DNA of 62,639 nt from Gammaproteobacteria bacterium (GCA_026706385.1 JAPOYV010000082.1:1-62639), one strand, 5' to 3'. Numbered from the stretch's first letter, positions 17,941 through 26,241 are shown. The notes: a model not told the origin generated them from the letters alone. Numbers and translations are program-made.

Positions 17941-18678
17941 CTAGCTGTCGTCGAGCAGCCGCTGTCCGCGCGTGAAGTCCAGCGTGCCCTCGTACAGCGC
18001 AGAGCCGCTGATCGCACCGAGGAGCCGCTTGGCATCGAGGTCGAGTGCCCTCAGGGCGCGGAGGTCGTCGAGATTCCTCACACCGCCGGAGGCGATGACC
18101 GGTGCTCCCGCGACTTCGGCAAGTTGCTGCGTCGCCGTGGCGTTGATGCCGCTCAGCATCCCGTCCCGGGCGACGTCGGTGTAGACGATCGCGAACAGGT
18201 CCAGTTCGCGAATGCCCTCGGCGAACGCCAGGACGTCGACGCCGCTCGTCGTCGTCCACCCGCGCGTCGCGGCTCTGCCATCCTTGGCGTCGAGGCCGAG
18301 GATGGCGCGCCCGGGGAACTCGGCTGCCAGCGCGCGCAGGAAACCAGGGTCTTCCGTGGCCCGCGTGCCCGCGATCACTTGCGACGCACCGGCCTCGATG
18401 TATCCCTGTGCCGTTTCGATGCTGCGAATGCCGCCGCCGATCTGGACGGGCACGTCGCCGGCGGCCTCGACGATGCCCTCGACGAGCCGACGGTTCACGG
18501 GTTCGCCAGCGAAGGCGCCGTCGAGGTCCACGACGTGCAGACGGCGCGCGCCGAGAGCGCACCAGTGCCTGGCCATTGCGGGCGGATCGTCGGAATAGAC
18601 CGAGGCGGACGCCATGACGCCTTGCTGCAATTGCACGCAGCGACCGTCCTTGAGGTCGATGGCCGGGATCAGCAGCAA
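17941..18678 (-). CDS. hisA: ProFAR isomerase (phosphoribosylformimino-AICAR-P isomerase)
   Basis: 245 residues, (beta-alpha)8 barrel. Catalyses the Amadori rearrangement of ProFAR to PRFAR in histidine synthesis. The start LLIPAIDLKDGRCVQL carries the catalytic aspartate; VQIGGGIRS and VYTDVARDGMLSG hold the phosphate site and the second catalytic aspartate; IASGGVRNLDDL is the C-terminal phosphate motif. The start codon is TTG at 18678, directly after the hisB stop with no gap. hisH, usually between hisB and hisA, is absent, and hisF does not follow. Confidence 0.93.
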   Translation of the reverse strand: MLLIPAIDLKDGRCVQLQQGVMASASVYSDDPPAMARHWCALGARRLHVVDLDGAFAGEPVNRRLVEGIVEAAGDVPVQIGGGIRSIETAQGYIEAGASQVIAGTRATEDPGFLRALAAEFPGRAILGLDAKDGRAATRGWTTTSGVDVLAFAEGIRELDLFAIVYTDVARDGMLSGINATATQQLAEVAGAPVIASGGVRNLDDLRALRALDLDAKRLLGAISGSALYEGTLDFTRGQRLLDDS

Positions 18679-19278
18679 CTACAGCGTGCCCTTGGTGGAG
18701 GGCGTGTCGCTGGTGCGGGGATCCCTCGCGAGCGCCATGCGCAGCGCGCGGCCGAATGCCTTGAAGATGGTCTCGGCCTGGTGGTGGGCGTTGGCGCCCT
18801 TAAGGTTGTCTACGTGGAGCGTCGCCAGCGCATGGTTCGTGAATCCCTGGAAGAACTCGCGCAGCAGGTCGACGTCGAAATCCCCGACCCGCGCGCGGGT
18901 GTAGTTCACGTTGTAGTGCAGGCCCGGTCGGCCCGAGAAGTCCACGACCACGCGCGACAGGGCCTCGTCCAACGGCACGTACGCATGGCCGTAGCGGTAG
19001 ATGCCTTTCTTGTCGCCGACCGCCTCGGCGATCGTCTGGCCCAGCACGATGCCCACGTCCTCCACCGTGTGATGCGCGTCGACTGCGAGATCGCCGCGGG
19101 CCTCGACGGAAAGGTCGAGGCGGCCGTGGCGGGCGACCTGGTCGAGCATGTGCTCGAAGAAGGGCAGGCCGGTGGCGATCTGGGCCGTGCCGCTGCCGTC
19201 GACGTTCACGGTCACCTCGATGGAGGTTTCGAGCGTCTCGCGGCTCCGCGACGCCGTGCGGTTGGTGGTGGCGGGCAT
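18679..19278 (-). CDS. hisB: Imidazoleglycerol-phosphate dehydratase (monofunctional)
   Basis: 199 residues, only the dehydratase domain, without the histidinol-phosphatase half fused in enterobacteria. Removes water from IGP using two Mn ions. The metal motifs are [13 protein letters not shown] and HHTVEDVGI in the first half and the HHQAET segment in the second. Starts at ATG 19278 ([20 protein letters not shown]). The stop abuts hisA exactly. Confidence 0.93.
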   Translation of the reverse strand: MPATTNRTASRSRETLETSIEVTVNVDGSGTAQIATGLPFFEHMLDQVARHGRLDLSVEARGDLAVDAHHTVEDVGIVLGQTIAEAVGDKKGIYRYGHAYVPLDEALSRVVVDFSGRPGLHYNVNYTRARVGDFDVDLLREFFQGFTNHALATLHVDNLKGANAHHQAETIFKAFGRALRMALARDPRTSDTPSTKGTL

Positions 19279-19427
19279 GGGCGATGCAATGCCAATGGAA
19301 GACGCAGTATACCCGCGCGCCGCTCACGGCCCGTGTCGAGGCGGCAGGCGCGCTTCGCGCCAACTTGCCGTGGGCGTGGCAATTCGACAGACTCGACCGG
19401 GTTCGCCTGAACTCCAAGGATCGCGCT

Positions 19428-20549
19428 ATGCGCACGCTTGCCGTTCGACGCGGCATCGGGATCGCGGCCTCGTTGGCCGCCGGGTTGTCGATGGCCGACG
19501 GCGTGACGCCGGAGACCGTCTCGGAGACGGTGCTGGACTCGCCCGCGCCCACGTGGTTCATCGCCAAGGGCGGTCTCGGTTCCGCCTACGTGTTCGACGC
19601 GGCCGACGGCGAGATGCGCGGCACGCTGTCGCTCACGCCGTGGACGCCGACTGTGCGTCGGCACCCCGGACGCAACGAGATCTATGCGGCCGAGACCCAC
19701 TACTCCCGTCGGTTTGGCGGCGAGCGCGACGACGTGCTGCGGATCTACGAGCACGCGACGCTCAACCCGGTCGCCGAGATCGACGTGCCGGACAAGATCA
19801 CGGCGCTGCATCGGCACTACCTCGCGATCCTGTCCGGCGGTCGCTTCGTCACCGTGTTCAACATGACGCCTGCCCAGTCGGTAAGCGTGGTGGACGTCGC
19901 GGACCGCCGGTTTGTTGGCGAAATATCGACGCCCGGTTGCGCGCTGACGCTGCCGGCGGGCGAGCGCGGCTTCCTGATGATGTGCGGCGACGGCACGCTG
20001 CAATGGATCGGCCTGGACGAGGCGGGCGCAGAGGCGGCGCGTGTCCGCAGCGAACCGTTCTTCTCCGTCGACGAGGATCCGCTGTTCGACGAGCCTGTGC
20101 AGACACCCGCTGGTTGGCAATTCTTGAGTTTCGCGGGCCTTGCCCTCGAAGCGTCGGTCGAGGACGGGCAGATCGCCGTTGGCGATTCGTGGTCCATCCT
20201 CGGTGATGACGACGAGGGTTGGCGACCAGGCGGTGGTCAGCCGATTGCGTTCCATGCTGGCCACGACCTGATGGTCGTGCTCATGCACGAGGGCAAGGAG
20301 GACACGCAGGATCAGGACGGCACCGAGGCGTGGGTGTTCCATCGCGAGGCGGAACGCCGGATCGGCCGGATCAAGTTCGAGGAGGGCATGACGGCCGGTT
20401 CCCTGCTCGTCGTGGAGACGGATGAACCGGCGGATGAACCCTTGCTTCTCGCGGCCATCGCCGGCGGCGTGCGGGTCTTCGGGCTGCGCACCGGGAAGCG
20501 CGAACGGATCATCGAAAGCACGGGCGGCGGCTCGCTGCTGCGTTATTGA
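19428..20549 (+). CDS. mauB: Amine dehydrogenase heavy (alpha) subunit, MauB/AauB family
   Basis: 373 residues including a Sec-type leader (MRTLAVRRGIGIAASLAAGL). This is the seven-bladed propeller subunit of periplasmic TTQ amine dehydrogenases: FIAKGGLGSAYVFDAADGEM, RRFGGERDDVLRIYE, PGCALTLPAGERGFLMMCGDG and GWRPGGGQPIAFHAG are family segments. AAGGA lies seven bases before the ATG. It leads a five-gene set (large subunit, MauE, MauD, small subunit, cytochrome c) in the order of aauBEDA-orf2 of Alcaligenes aromatic amine dehydrogenase. Primary amine oxidised is not deducible. Confidence 0.9.
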   Translation: MRTLAVRRGIGIAASLAAGLSMADGVTPETVSETVLDSPAPTWFIAKGGLGSAYVFDAADGEMRGTLSLTPWTPTVRRHPGRNEIYAAETHYSRRFGGERDDVLRIYEHATLNPVAEIDVPDKITALHRHYLAILSGGRFVTVFNMTPAQSVSVVDVADRRFVGEISTPGCALTLPAGERGFLMMCGDGTLQWIGLDEAGAEAARVRSEPFFSVDEDPLFDEPVQTPAGWQFLSFAGLALEASVEDGQIAVGDSWSILGDDDEGWRPGGGQPIAFHAGHDLMVVLMHEGKEDTQDQDGTEAWVFHREAERRIGRIKFEEGMTAGSLLVVETDEPADEPLLLAAIAGGVRVFGLRTGKRERIIESTGGGSLLRY

Positions 20550-20553
20550 GGCG

Positions 20554-21090
20554 ATGGGGGCGTCGCCAATGCTCGGTGCCGCGTTGGGGTTCGCGTTGCT
20601 CCTCGGCGCGGCGGCTTGGCGGAAGTTCGGTGACTTACCCGCCTTTACCGTCGTGGTCGCCGACTATCGGATCGTGCCGCGGGCGTTGCTGCCTCACGCG
20701 GGCGCTTTCGTGCCCGCGGTCGAGGCCACTCTTGCCTTGCTGTGGCTCACGGCGCCGTGGTACGCCAATGGGGCCGCGGTCGCCGGTTTCGGTACGGCGG
20801 CGCTGATGGTCGGCTACGCCGCGGCAATCGCCGCGAACTTGGTGCGTGGGCGTTCCTGGATTGACTGCGGCTGCGGAGGCGGCGACCAGTTGACGTGGGG
20901 GCTCGTGGCGCGCAATGCGGTCCTCGCTGGCCTAGCCGTCGCCACGTTGGCGTTTCGCAGCCCAGGAGCGCCGGACTGGGGCGACGTTGCCGTGTCTGTA
21001 CCGGTGCTTGCCGTCGCGACGCTGCTATATCTCACCACCGGTGCCTTGCTGGCCAATAGTGCGGCGATGCGCACGTGGCGCGAGGCTTGA
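20554..21090 (+). CDS. mauE: MauE-family membrane protein for amine dehydrogenase maturation
   Basis: 178 residues with about five transmembrane helices (GAALGFALLLGAAAW, AFVPAVEATLALLWLTAPWY, AVAGFGTAALMVGYAAAIAA, and two more near the C-terminus). The loop SWIDCGCGGGDQ holds the paired cysteines typical of MauE, which is thought to feed reducing power or otherwise support folding of the disulfide-rich small subunit. The ATG at 20554 is four bases after the large-subunit stop; mauD follows three bases after its own stop. Confidence 0.88.
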   Translation: MGASPMLGAALGFALLLGAAAWRKFGDLPAFTVVVADYRIVPRALLPHAGAFVPAVEATLALLWLTAPWYANGAAVAGFGTAALMVGYAAAIAANLVRGRSWIDCGCGGGDQLTWGLVARNAVLAGLAVATLAFRSPGAPDWGDVAVSVPVLAVATLLYLTTGALLANSAAMRTWREA

Positions 21091-21093
21091 CCG

Positions 21094-21663
21094 GTGGCAC
21101 TTGCGCTCGACATCGTGCTCTGGGTATTCGTCGGCGTGTTGACCTTGGCCGTGCTGGCTCTCGCACGCCAGGTCGGCGTGCTCAATCAGCGCGTGGCACC
21201 CGCCGGTGCGCTCATGCCGACGACCGGGCCCAAGGTCGGCGAATTGACCGAGGCCGTCGAAGCGGACGATCTTGCCGGGACGGCTCACCGCTTGGGCGGT
21301 CCGTCGCCAGACGACACGCTGGTGCTGTTCATCTCGCCCACGTGTCCCATGTGCAAGGCGCTGCTGCCGGCCGCGCGGTCGCTGGCGGCGGCGGAGAGCC
21401 TGCGACTGGTGTTCGCAAGTGACGGGTTCGACGCCGCGCGGCACCGGGCGTTCGCGAGCGACGTGGGACTCGAGCGTTTCCCCTATGTGCTCTCGCAGGC
21501 GCTCGGGATGCGTTACGGCGTCAGCCGGTTGCCGTTCGCGGTGCTCATCGGCGCGGACGGCGTGTTGCGCGGGCGGGGACTCGTGAACTCCCGGGAACAC
21601 CTCGAGAGCTTGGTCGAATCGTGGCGCACCGGCGTCGCGACGCTGCAGGACTATTTCGCTTGA
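21094..21663 (+). CDS. mauD: MauD, thioredoxin-like disulfide factor
   Basis: 189 residues: one N-terminal membrane anchor (IVLWVFVGVLTLAVLALARQ) and a periplasmic thioredoxin-like domain with the CPMC active site (C84, C87). MauD is needed for disulfide formation and stability of the small subunit of methylamine dehydrogenase. Start is GTG 21094. The TGA stop (21661-21663) is the beginning of repeat copy B, which separates mauD from the small-subunit gene. Confidence 0.9.
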   Translation: MALALDIVLWVFVGVLTLAVLALARQVGVLNQRVAPAGALMPTTGPKVGELTEAVEADDLAGTAHRLGGPSPDDTLVLFISPTCPMCKALLPAARSLAAAESLRLVFASDGFDAARHRAFASDVGLERFPYVLSQALGMRYGVSRLPFAVLIGADGVLRGRGLVNSREHLESLVESWRTGVATLQDYFA

Positions 21664-21745
21664 CCGCGGTTCATGGTTTCGGTTGGATCAAGTCGTTCTG
21701 GCCGTTTGGCGTCCGTGCTTCTTGCGTCGGCGGAGCGCCGCTAGG
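21661..21745 (+). repeat. Interspersed intergenic repeat, copy B
   Basis: TGACCGCGGTT at 21661-21671 (its TGA is the mauD stop), 25 bp, then the 49-mer at 21697-21745 starting TCTGGCCGTTTGGCGTCC and ending GCGCCGCTAGG. Matches copy C at about 40 of 49 and copy A at about 38 of 49. It fills most of the gap between mauD and the small-subunit gene, so it lies in the 5' leader of that message if the genes are co-transcribed. Confidence 0.75.
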
Positions 21746-21800
21746 TACAGGAGATAGGCGGGGTCGGCGTCTTCGACCCACGCGCGAGTAAGGAGAGCGG

Positions 21801-22436
21801 ATGATGAAGGCAGGGGCACGGCGATCGCAGGTGCACGGCCAAGGCGGTGGCCCATTGGCGCGCATGTTTGATGCGGTCGCACGAAAATCCACGACGGGCC
21901 TCGCCGAACGCACGTCGCGTCGCGGCTTCCTCGGCCGTGTCGGCGTGTTGCTGGCCGGGACCGGCGCCTTGCCGTTGCTGCCTGTCGCACGATCATTCGG
22001 TGCCGAAGCGCCGGCCGAGGCCGGAACCGCGGGAGACGCGCCAGGCGTCACGGCGTTGCGCGAGTTCGGCGATCCGCAGAGTTGCGACTATTGGCGCTAC
22101 TGCGCCTTGGGCGGCTCGCTTTGCGCCTGTTGCGGCGGTAGCGCCAGCGCGTGCCCGCCGGGTGCGGAACCGTCGCCGATCACCTGGGTTGGCACGTGCC
22201 GGAATCCCGCGGACGGCAAGCAGTACCTGATCTCCTACAACGACTGCTGCGGCAAAGCCTTCTGCCCGCGCTGCTTCTGCCACCGGACCGAGGGCGCCAA
22301 ACCCGTCTACTTCCCGAGCAAGAGCAACAACGTGCTGTGGTGCTTTGGCGTCGAGAGCAACGCCTACCACTGCACCGTCTCGGCGGTGCTCGGCGAAGCG
22401 CCGGACGAAGCCGCGGAAGCGCCGGCCACGGAATGA
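21801..22436 (+). CDS. mauA: Amine dehydrogenase light (beta) subunit with TTQ tryptophans, MauA/AauA family
   Basis: 211 residues with a twin-arginine leader (TSRRGFLGRVGVLLAG). Mature sequence has the SCDYWRYC, LCACCGGSASACPPG and DCCGKAFCPRC cysteine clusters. The two tryptophans that form tryptophan tryptophylquinone can be placed at W129 (TWVGTC) and W180 (VLWCFG), 51 apart as in methylamine dehydrogenase (W57/W108), with the catalytic aspartate at D148 (+19, as D76). The residue aligned with D32 of methylamine dehydrogenase is G104. AAGGAG precedes the paired ATGs at 21801. Confidence 0.93.
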   Translation: MMKAGARRSQVHGQGGGPLARMFDAVARKSTTGLAERTSRRGFLGRVGVLLAGTGALPLLPVARSFGAEAPAEAGTAGDAPGVTALREFGDPQSCDYWRYCALGGSLCACCGGSASACPPGAEPSPITWVGTCRNPADGKQYLISYNDCCGKAFCPRCFCHRTEGAKPVYFPSKSNNVLWCFGVESNAYHCTVSAVLGEAPDEAAEAPATE

Positions 22437-22900
22437 CCACACCGAGGGCGCGACCGCTCGTTGGTCTGCTCCTCGTAGCGACCATCGGCTTCGCCGCTGG
22501 AAGCGAGGGCGACGACGACGGATTGTCCGACGTGGCGCGTGCTGCGGCGCGTTTCGACTACCTGCTGCACTGTTCCGGGTGCCACCTGCCGGACGGCAGC
22601 GGGGCGCCGCCCGAGGTGCCGTCGTTGCGAGGCCCGATGGGGGCGCTGGTGGCGACGCCCGAGGGACGGGACTACATCGCCCGCGTGCCGGAAGTGGCAC
22701 AAGCGCCGTTGGCCGACGACGCCTTGGCGCGCGTGCTGAACTGGGTGCTGCTCGAGTTCAATGGCGAGACGCTGCCAAGCGGCTTTCGGCCCATGGGCAC
22801 CGCCGAGGTCGGTGTCGCTCGGGCCAAGGTCCTGGCCGACCCGTTGCGTGCCCGCGAGGCGCTCGTCGGCGGCTACGCGGACAAGACTCCAACCGACTAG
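22433..22900 (+). CDS. Periplasmic monohaem cytochrome c of the amine dehydrogenase cluster
   Basis: 155 residues with a signal peptide (PLVGLLLVATIGFAAGS) and one haem-binding CSGCH at 47-51. FRPMG near residue 120 offers the distal methionine. The ATG overlaps the small-subunit stop (ATGA). It corresponds in position and type to orf-2 of the Alcaligenes aau cluster, a small monohaem cytochrome, so it may accept electrons from the dehydrogenase or take part in cofactor assembly (inference). It is not MauG: there is one haem site, not two. Confidence 0.88.
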   Translation: MTTPRARPLVGLLLVATIGFAAGSEGDDDGLSDVARAAARFDYLLHCSGCHLPDGSGAPPEVPSLRGPMGALVATPEGRDYIARVPEVAQAPLADDALARVLNWVLLEFNGETLPSGFRPMGTAEVGVARAKVLADPLRAREALVGGYADKTPTD

Positions 22901-23295
22901 CTTTGCAGGCGGTCCATCAGGCTGCCGTACGGCAGGAAACGATTGCTGCTGACGCGCCTGATCCACGGCGTGAGATCGTGCGGATAGTCGCCGCGGGCGC
23001 GCAGTATTCGGGCAAGCGCGATGACCGGCGACTTGGCGCCCGCTTCGCACCCTGGGATGGTCTCTTCGGCCAGTGTCAGGGCACGTGCCCAGCCGACAAG
23101 GCGGCGCGACCGCTCACCATCGAAGAGGCCGGCACGCTCGTCCGGCGTGGCCGTGAATACCTGTCGCAGGCAAGCGGCGACGTCACTGTCGACGGCAAGG
23201 GTATCGTTCGTCGCCTCGGCGGCCGCGACGTCGAGGGCCTGCGCGTGAAGGGGTCCGAGTTTCGGCGCCGGCTCCCAAGCGCCCACATCGCTCAT
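22897..23295 (-). CDS. Hypothetical protein, 132 aa, convergent with the amine dehydrogenase cluster
   Basis: 132 residues, soluble, helical, no signal peptide, rich in Ala and Arg. Segments such as GWARALTLAEETIPGCEAG and SPVIALARILRARGDYPHDL look like a folded helical domain, but I cannot name the family. The ATG at 23295 begins MSDVGAWEPAPKLGPLHAQA; longer in-frame starts add low-complexity sequence. Its stop overlaps the cytochrome stop by four bases on the opposite strand. Confidence 0.6.
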   Translation of the reverse strand: MSDVGAWEPAPKLGPLHAQALDVAAAEATNDTLAVDSDVAACLRQVFTATPDERAGLFDGERSRRLVGWARALTLAEETIPGCEAGAKSPVIALARILRARGDYPHDLTPWIRRVSSNRFLPYGSLMDRLQS

Positions 23296-23330
23296 CGCTC
23301 GATCCGGTCTCAACCCGACGTGGCAGTGTA

Positions 23331-24434
23331 ATGCACATGGCGGCGTCGAGCCCGGGCGAGCCCATCTATCCTCATTCGACGGAGACCGCAGACGACTTCG
23401 CGAGGCGTCTGCTGGCGTGGTGGGACGAACACGGTCGCAAGGACCTGCCCTGGCAGCGGCACCGAACACCCTACCGGGTGTGGGTGTCCGAGATCATGCT
23501 CCAACAGACCACGGTTGCCGCGGTAGTGCCGTATTTCGAACGCTTCATTGCGCGCTTCCCCGACATCGAGACACTAGCCGGTGCCGACCTCGATGAGGTC
23601 CTGCACCTGTGGAGCGGACTTGGCTACTACGCTCGCGCGCGCAGCCTGCATCGCGCCGCAGGCGTGGTCATGACGGACTTCGGCGGAAGTCTGCCCGACT
23701 CGCAGGAGGCGTTGACGGGTTTGCCCGGGATCGGTCGTTCAACGGCGGCGGCGATCGCCGCACAGGCCTTTGGCCGACGCGGCGCCATCCTGGACGGCAA
23801 CGTGAAGCGGGTGCTGGCGAGGGTTCACCGCGTCGCCGGGCCGCCGTCGTCGTCCGCAACGCGACGGACGTTGTGGGACTTGGCGGAGTCCCACACACCG
23901 GCGAAGCGCGTAGCCGACTACACGCAGGCCATCATGGACCTCGGTGCGACGCTGTGTCGGCGCAAGGAGCCGTCATGTCCTGAGTGCCCGGTGCAGGACA
24001 TGTGCGGTGCGTTCGCACATGGCGATGTCACGCGCTTCCCGGAACGAGCGGTGCGGCGCGAACGCCGCACGGAACGGTGCCGCTTCTTTGTGCTCACCGC
24101 GCCGGATCGGACGTGCTACGTCGAGCAACGACCTGCCAGCGGCATTTGGGGCGGCCTCTGGTCACCGCCGGAGAGGGATGCCGACGAATCCGCGACGCGG
24201 TTCCTCAAGATTCTTGGCGTGGACTCGGTCCTGGTCCTGGGATACAACGCCGCGCCGACGATTCACCACGGCTTCACCCACTTCGATCTCGACGTCGAGC
24301 CGGTTTACATTCGCTTAGCGGCGAAACCGCCGGGCCTTCCGGGACGTTGGATCGGCCCGGATCACCGCCTTGGCGTTTCGGCGGTGGCGGCTAGAATCTT
24401 GCACGCGATGCAACCGATCGAACTCCAACCATGA
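23331..24434 (+). CDS. mutY: Adenine DNA glycosylase
   Basis: 367 residues. Removes adenine mispaired with 8-oxoguanine. The helix-hairpin-helix LPGIGRSTAAAIA, the catalytic glutamate region VSEIMLQQTTV, the catalytic aspartate in ILDGNVKRVL, and the [4Fe-4S] cysteines in CRRKEPSCPECPVQDMC (C-x6-C-x2-C-x5-C) are all present. A C-terminal NUDIX-like domain recognises 8-oxoG. ATG 23337 is an alternative start. The stop overlaps the yggX ATG by four bases; mutY-yggX is a classical proteobacterial pair. Confidence 0.95.
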   Translation: MHMAASSPGEPIYPHSTETADDFARRLLAWWDEHGRKDLPWQRHRTPYRVWVSEIMLQQTTVAAVVPYFERFIARFPDIETLAGADLDEVLHLWSGLGYYARARSLHRAAGVVMTDFGGSLPDSQEALTGLPGIGRSTAAAIAAQAFGRRGAILDGNVKRVLARVHRVAGPPSSSATRRTLWDLAESHTPAKRVADYTQAIMDLGATLCRRKEPSCPECPVQDMCGAFAHGDVTRFPERAVRRERRTERCRFFVLTAPDRTCYVEQRPASGIWGGLWSPPERDADESATRFLKILGVDSVLVLGYNAAPTIHHGFTHFDLDVEPVYIRLAAKPPGLPGRWIGPDHRLGVSAVAARILHAMQPIELQP

Positions 24435-24697
24435 GCCGGACCGTGTTTTGCCGAAAGTACCGCGAGGAGTTGCCGGGTCTCGCGGCGCCGCCGCTGCCGG
24501 GTGCGACCGGCGAGGACATCTTCGAGAACGTCTCCGCCAAGGCGTGGCAGGAGTGGCAGCATGTGCAGACGATGCTGATCAACGAGCATCACCTGTCGAT
24601 GGCCGACCGCGAGGCGCGCAGCTACTTGAGCGAGCAGATGCGGCGGTTCCTGGCCAACGAGGACTATGACCGGCCGGCGGGCTACGTTCCGGAGTAG
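24431..24697 (+). CDS. yggX: Fe(2+)-trafficking / oxidative damage protection protein
   Basis: 88 residues, full family length. C7 (TVFCRKY), GEDIFENVSAKAWQEWQ and MLINEHHLSMADREAR are signatures of YggX, which protects Fe-S enzymes and may move iron. Translationally coupled to mutY (ATGA overlap). The stop codon lies inside the stem of a predicted terminator. Confidence 0.95.
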   Translation: MSRTVFCRKYREELPGLAAPPLPGATGEDIFENVSAKAWQEWQHVQTMLINEHHLSMADREARSYLSEQMRRFLANEDYDRPAGYVPE

Positions 24698-24719
24698 CCC
24701 GCGGCCCGACGATTTCTTT
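24677..24719 (+). terminator. Intrinsic terminator overlapping the yggX stop
   Basis: GCGGGCTAC (24677-24685) pairs perfectly with GTAGCCCGC (24694-24702) across an 8-base loop, followed by a T-rich stretch ending TTTCTTT at 24713-24719. The yggX TAG is in the 3' arm. The convergent GST gene ends at 24718. Confidence 0.6.
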
Positions 24720-25347
24720 ACGCGCCCGAACTCGGTCGTGCCTTGACGGCGGCGTACCAGCGCTGCAGGTGCGGATGCTCGTCGCCGGCCCGGATCTGCA
24801 CCCACTTGGCGAAGTCGACCACGCAGAACGCCGTGATGTCTGCAATGGAGAAGCTGTCGCCGGCCACGTACTCGGATTCGCCGAGCGTTGAGTTCAGCGA
24901 GTCGTAGAACCGCCCAGCGAGACTCTTGCCGCGATCGACCAGGTCCGCGATCACAGGCACGCCTTCGGTGCCGGAGACTGCGCGGTCGGCGAATGCGGGG
25001 TTGCCGTTGCGGAAGGCGTCGGCGACAGGCATCAATCCGTCCCACTCCATGTGTCGCTGCGCGGATTCGATCACCGCCTTGGACTTGGCGTCGGTGCCCA
25101 TCAACGGCGGCTCCGGGTGCAGTTCCTCGAAGTAGCGGCAGATCGCCACGGACTCGTCGATCACCGTGCCGTCGTCCAGGACCAGCGTCGGCAACAGGGC
25201 GCGCGGGTTGATGGCGCGAAAGGCGGGGGCGATGTTCTCGCCGGACGGGATGTCCACCTGTTCCGTTTCCACCTCGATGCCTTTCTCGGCGAGGAAAATC
25301 CGCACGCGCCGGGGGTTCGGCGCCATGCTGAAATCGTAGAGCTTCAT
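24718..25347 (-). CDS. Glutathione S-transferase
   Basis: 209 residues with a thioredoxin-fold N-terminal domain (MKLYDFSMAPNPRRVRIFLA, NPRALLPTLVLDDG, the glutathione gamma-Glu motif DESVAICRYFEE) and the all-helical C-terminal domain with SIADITAFCVVDFAKW. The catalytic residue of this class is probably the serine in the SMAPNPRR region. Substrate unknown. Convergent with yggX. Confidence 0.88.
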   Translation of the reverse strand: MKLYDFSMAPNPRRVRIFLAEKGIEVETEQVDIPSGENIAPAFRAINPRALLPTLVLDDGTVIDESVAICRYFEELHPEPPLMGTDAKSKAVIESAQRHMEWDGLMPVADAFRNGNPAFADRAVSGTEGVPVIADLVDRGKSLAGRFYDSLNSTLGESEYVAGDSFSIADITAFCVVDFAKWVQIRAGDEHPHLQRWYAAVKARPSSGA

Positions 25348-25462
25348 TCGCTTATGCCAGTTGCGGTGAGGGCGCGTAGCATAACGCGCATAGCTTGAAG
25401 GAACGCCGGCCTGGGAGGTGTGCGATGCGCAGGAGATTCTGCAAGTCGTCTCGGTTGGTTTT

Positions 25463-25636
25463 ATGACGATCAATATCGGCGCCGTGGCGATCACGTTCAT
25501 CGGCCTTGTCGTCGGTCTTTGCGGCTTGGGCCTCGCATGGCGTTTGGTACGCGGGCTGCCGATGGACGAACATCCCAAGGCGACGGATGCGTCGGACGCC
25601 GCCGACACGGCGGATACGTCGGAGGACGACGATTGA
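25463..25636 (+). CDS. Small single-pass membrane protein, 57 aa
   Basis: 57 residues: one hydrophobic helix (INIGAVAITFIGLVVGLCGLGLAW) and an acidic Asp/Thr-rich tail ending TADTSEDDD. No family recognised. ATG 25463 starts just before the helix. The last codon and stop overlap the TTG of the methyltransferase gene, which suggests they are translated together. Confidence 0.55.
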   Translation: MTINIGAVAITFIGLVVGLCGLGLAWRLVRGLPMDEHPKATDASDAADTADTSEDDD

Positions 25637-26241
25637 GCGCCGTCGATCGCCACAAGTGGAATCGTCGCTACCGCGACGGCGCATACCACGGACGGACACA
25701 TCCGAGCGCCTTCCTCGCGGAGTGCGCCGCCGCGCTGCCGGCGCCGGGGCGTGCCCTGGACCTCGCCTGCGGAACCGGGCGCAACGCGGTCTATCTTGCG
25801 GATCTCGGCTTTGCGGTGGATGCCGTGGACATCTCCACCGAAGCGCTCGCCATCGGTCGAGCGCGCACACCGGCGTTGCCCATCCGCTGGCTCGAGCACG
25901 ACCTGGACTCGGGCTTTGTCCCCGAGGGCGGCTGCGATGTCATCGTCAACATCCGCTTCGTGAACCTGCCGCTGCTCGAATCCCTGGTGCCGTGGCTGCG
26001 CCCCGACGGCGTGATGATCGTCGAGCAGCACTTGGCCACGGCGCGCGAGGACGTCATCGGTCCACGGAACCCGGCATTCCGCGTGGCGCCCGGCGAACTC
26101 GCCCGGCTGGCTTCGACGCTCGCCATCGAGCGCATCCAAGAGGACGTCTTGACGGATCCGGATGGACGCAAAGCGGCCCTTTCCCGCCTCCTTGCGCGTC
26201 GGTCGCCGCTGGTTGACGGACGCCACGCTTCTGCCGCTTAA
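25633..26241 (+). CDS. Class I SAM-dependent methyltransferase
   Basis: 202 residues. SAM-binding motif I ALDLACGTGRNAVYLADLGF and the acidic residue of motif II (VDAVDIS) are clear; WLRPDGVMIVEQHL is the post-motif strand. Resembles TehB/thiopurine-type methyltransferases, substrate unknown. Start is TTG 25633, overlapping the small membrane protein's stop (TTGA). tRNA-Phe begins 33 bp downstream. Confidence 0.82.
   Translation: MSAVDRHKWNRRYRDGAYHGRTHPSAFLAECAAALPAPGRALDLACGTGRNAVYLADLGFAVDAVDISTEALAIGRARTPALPIRWLEHDLDSGFVPEGGCDVIVNIRFVNLPLLESLVPWLRPDGVMIVEQHLATAREDVIGPRNPAFRVAPGELARLASTLAIERIQEDVLTDPDGRKAALSRLLARRSPLVDGRHASAA

Noticed and set aside
18124-19410. 428-codon plus-strand frame across hisA and hisB
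   Set aside because: It runs antisense to two unmistakable histidine genes and has repetitive Arg/Ala/Val composition typical of a shadow frame.
22433-22900. MauG
   Set aside because: Only one CxxCH motif and 155 residues; MauG has two haem sites and is more than twice as long.
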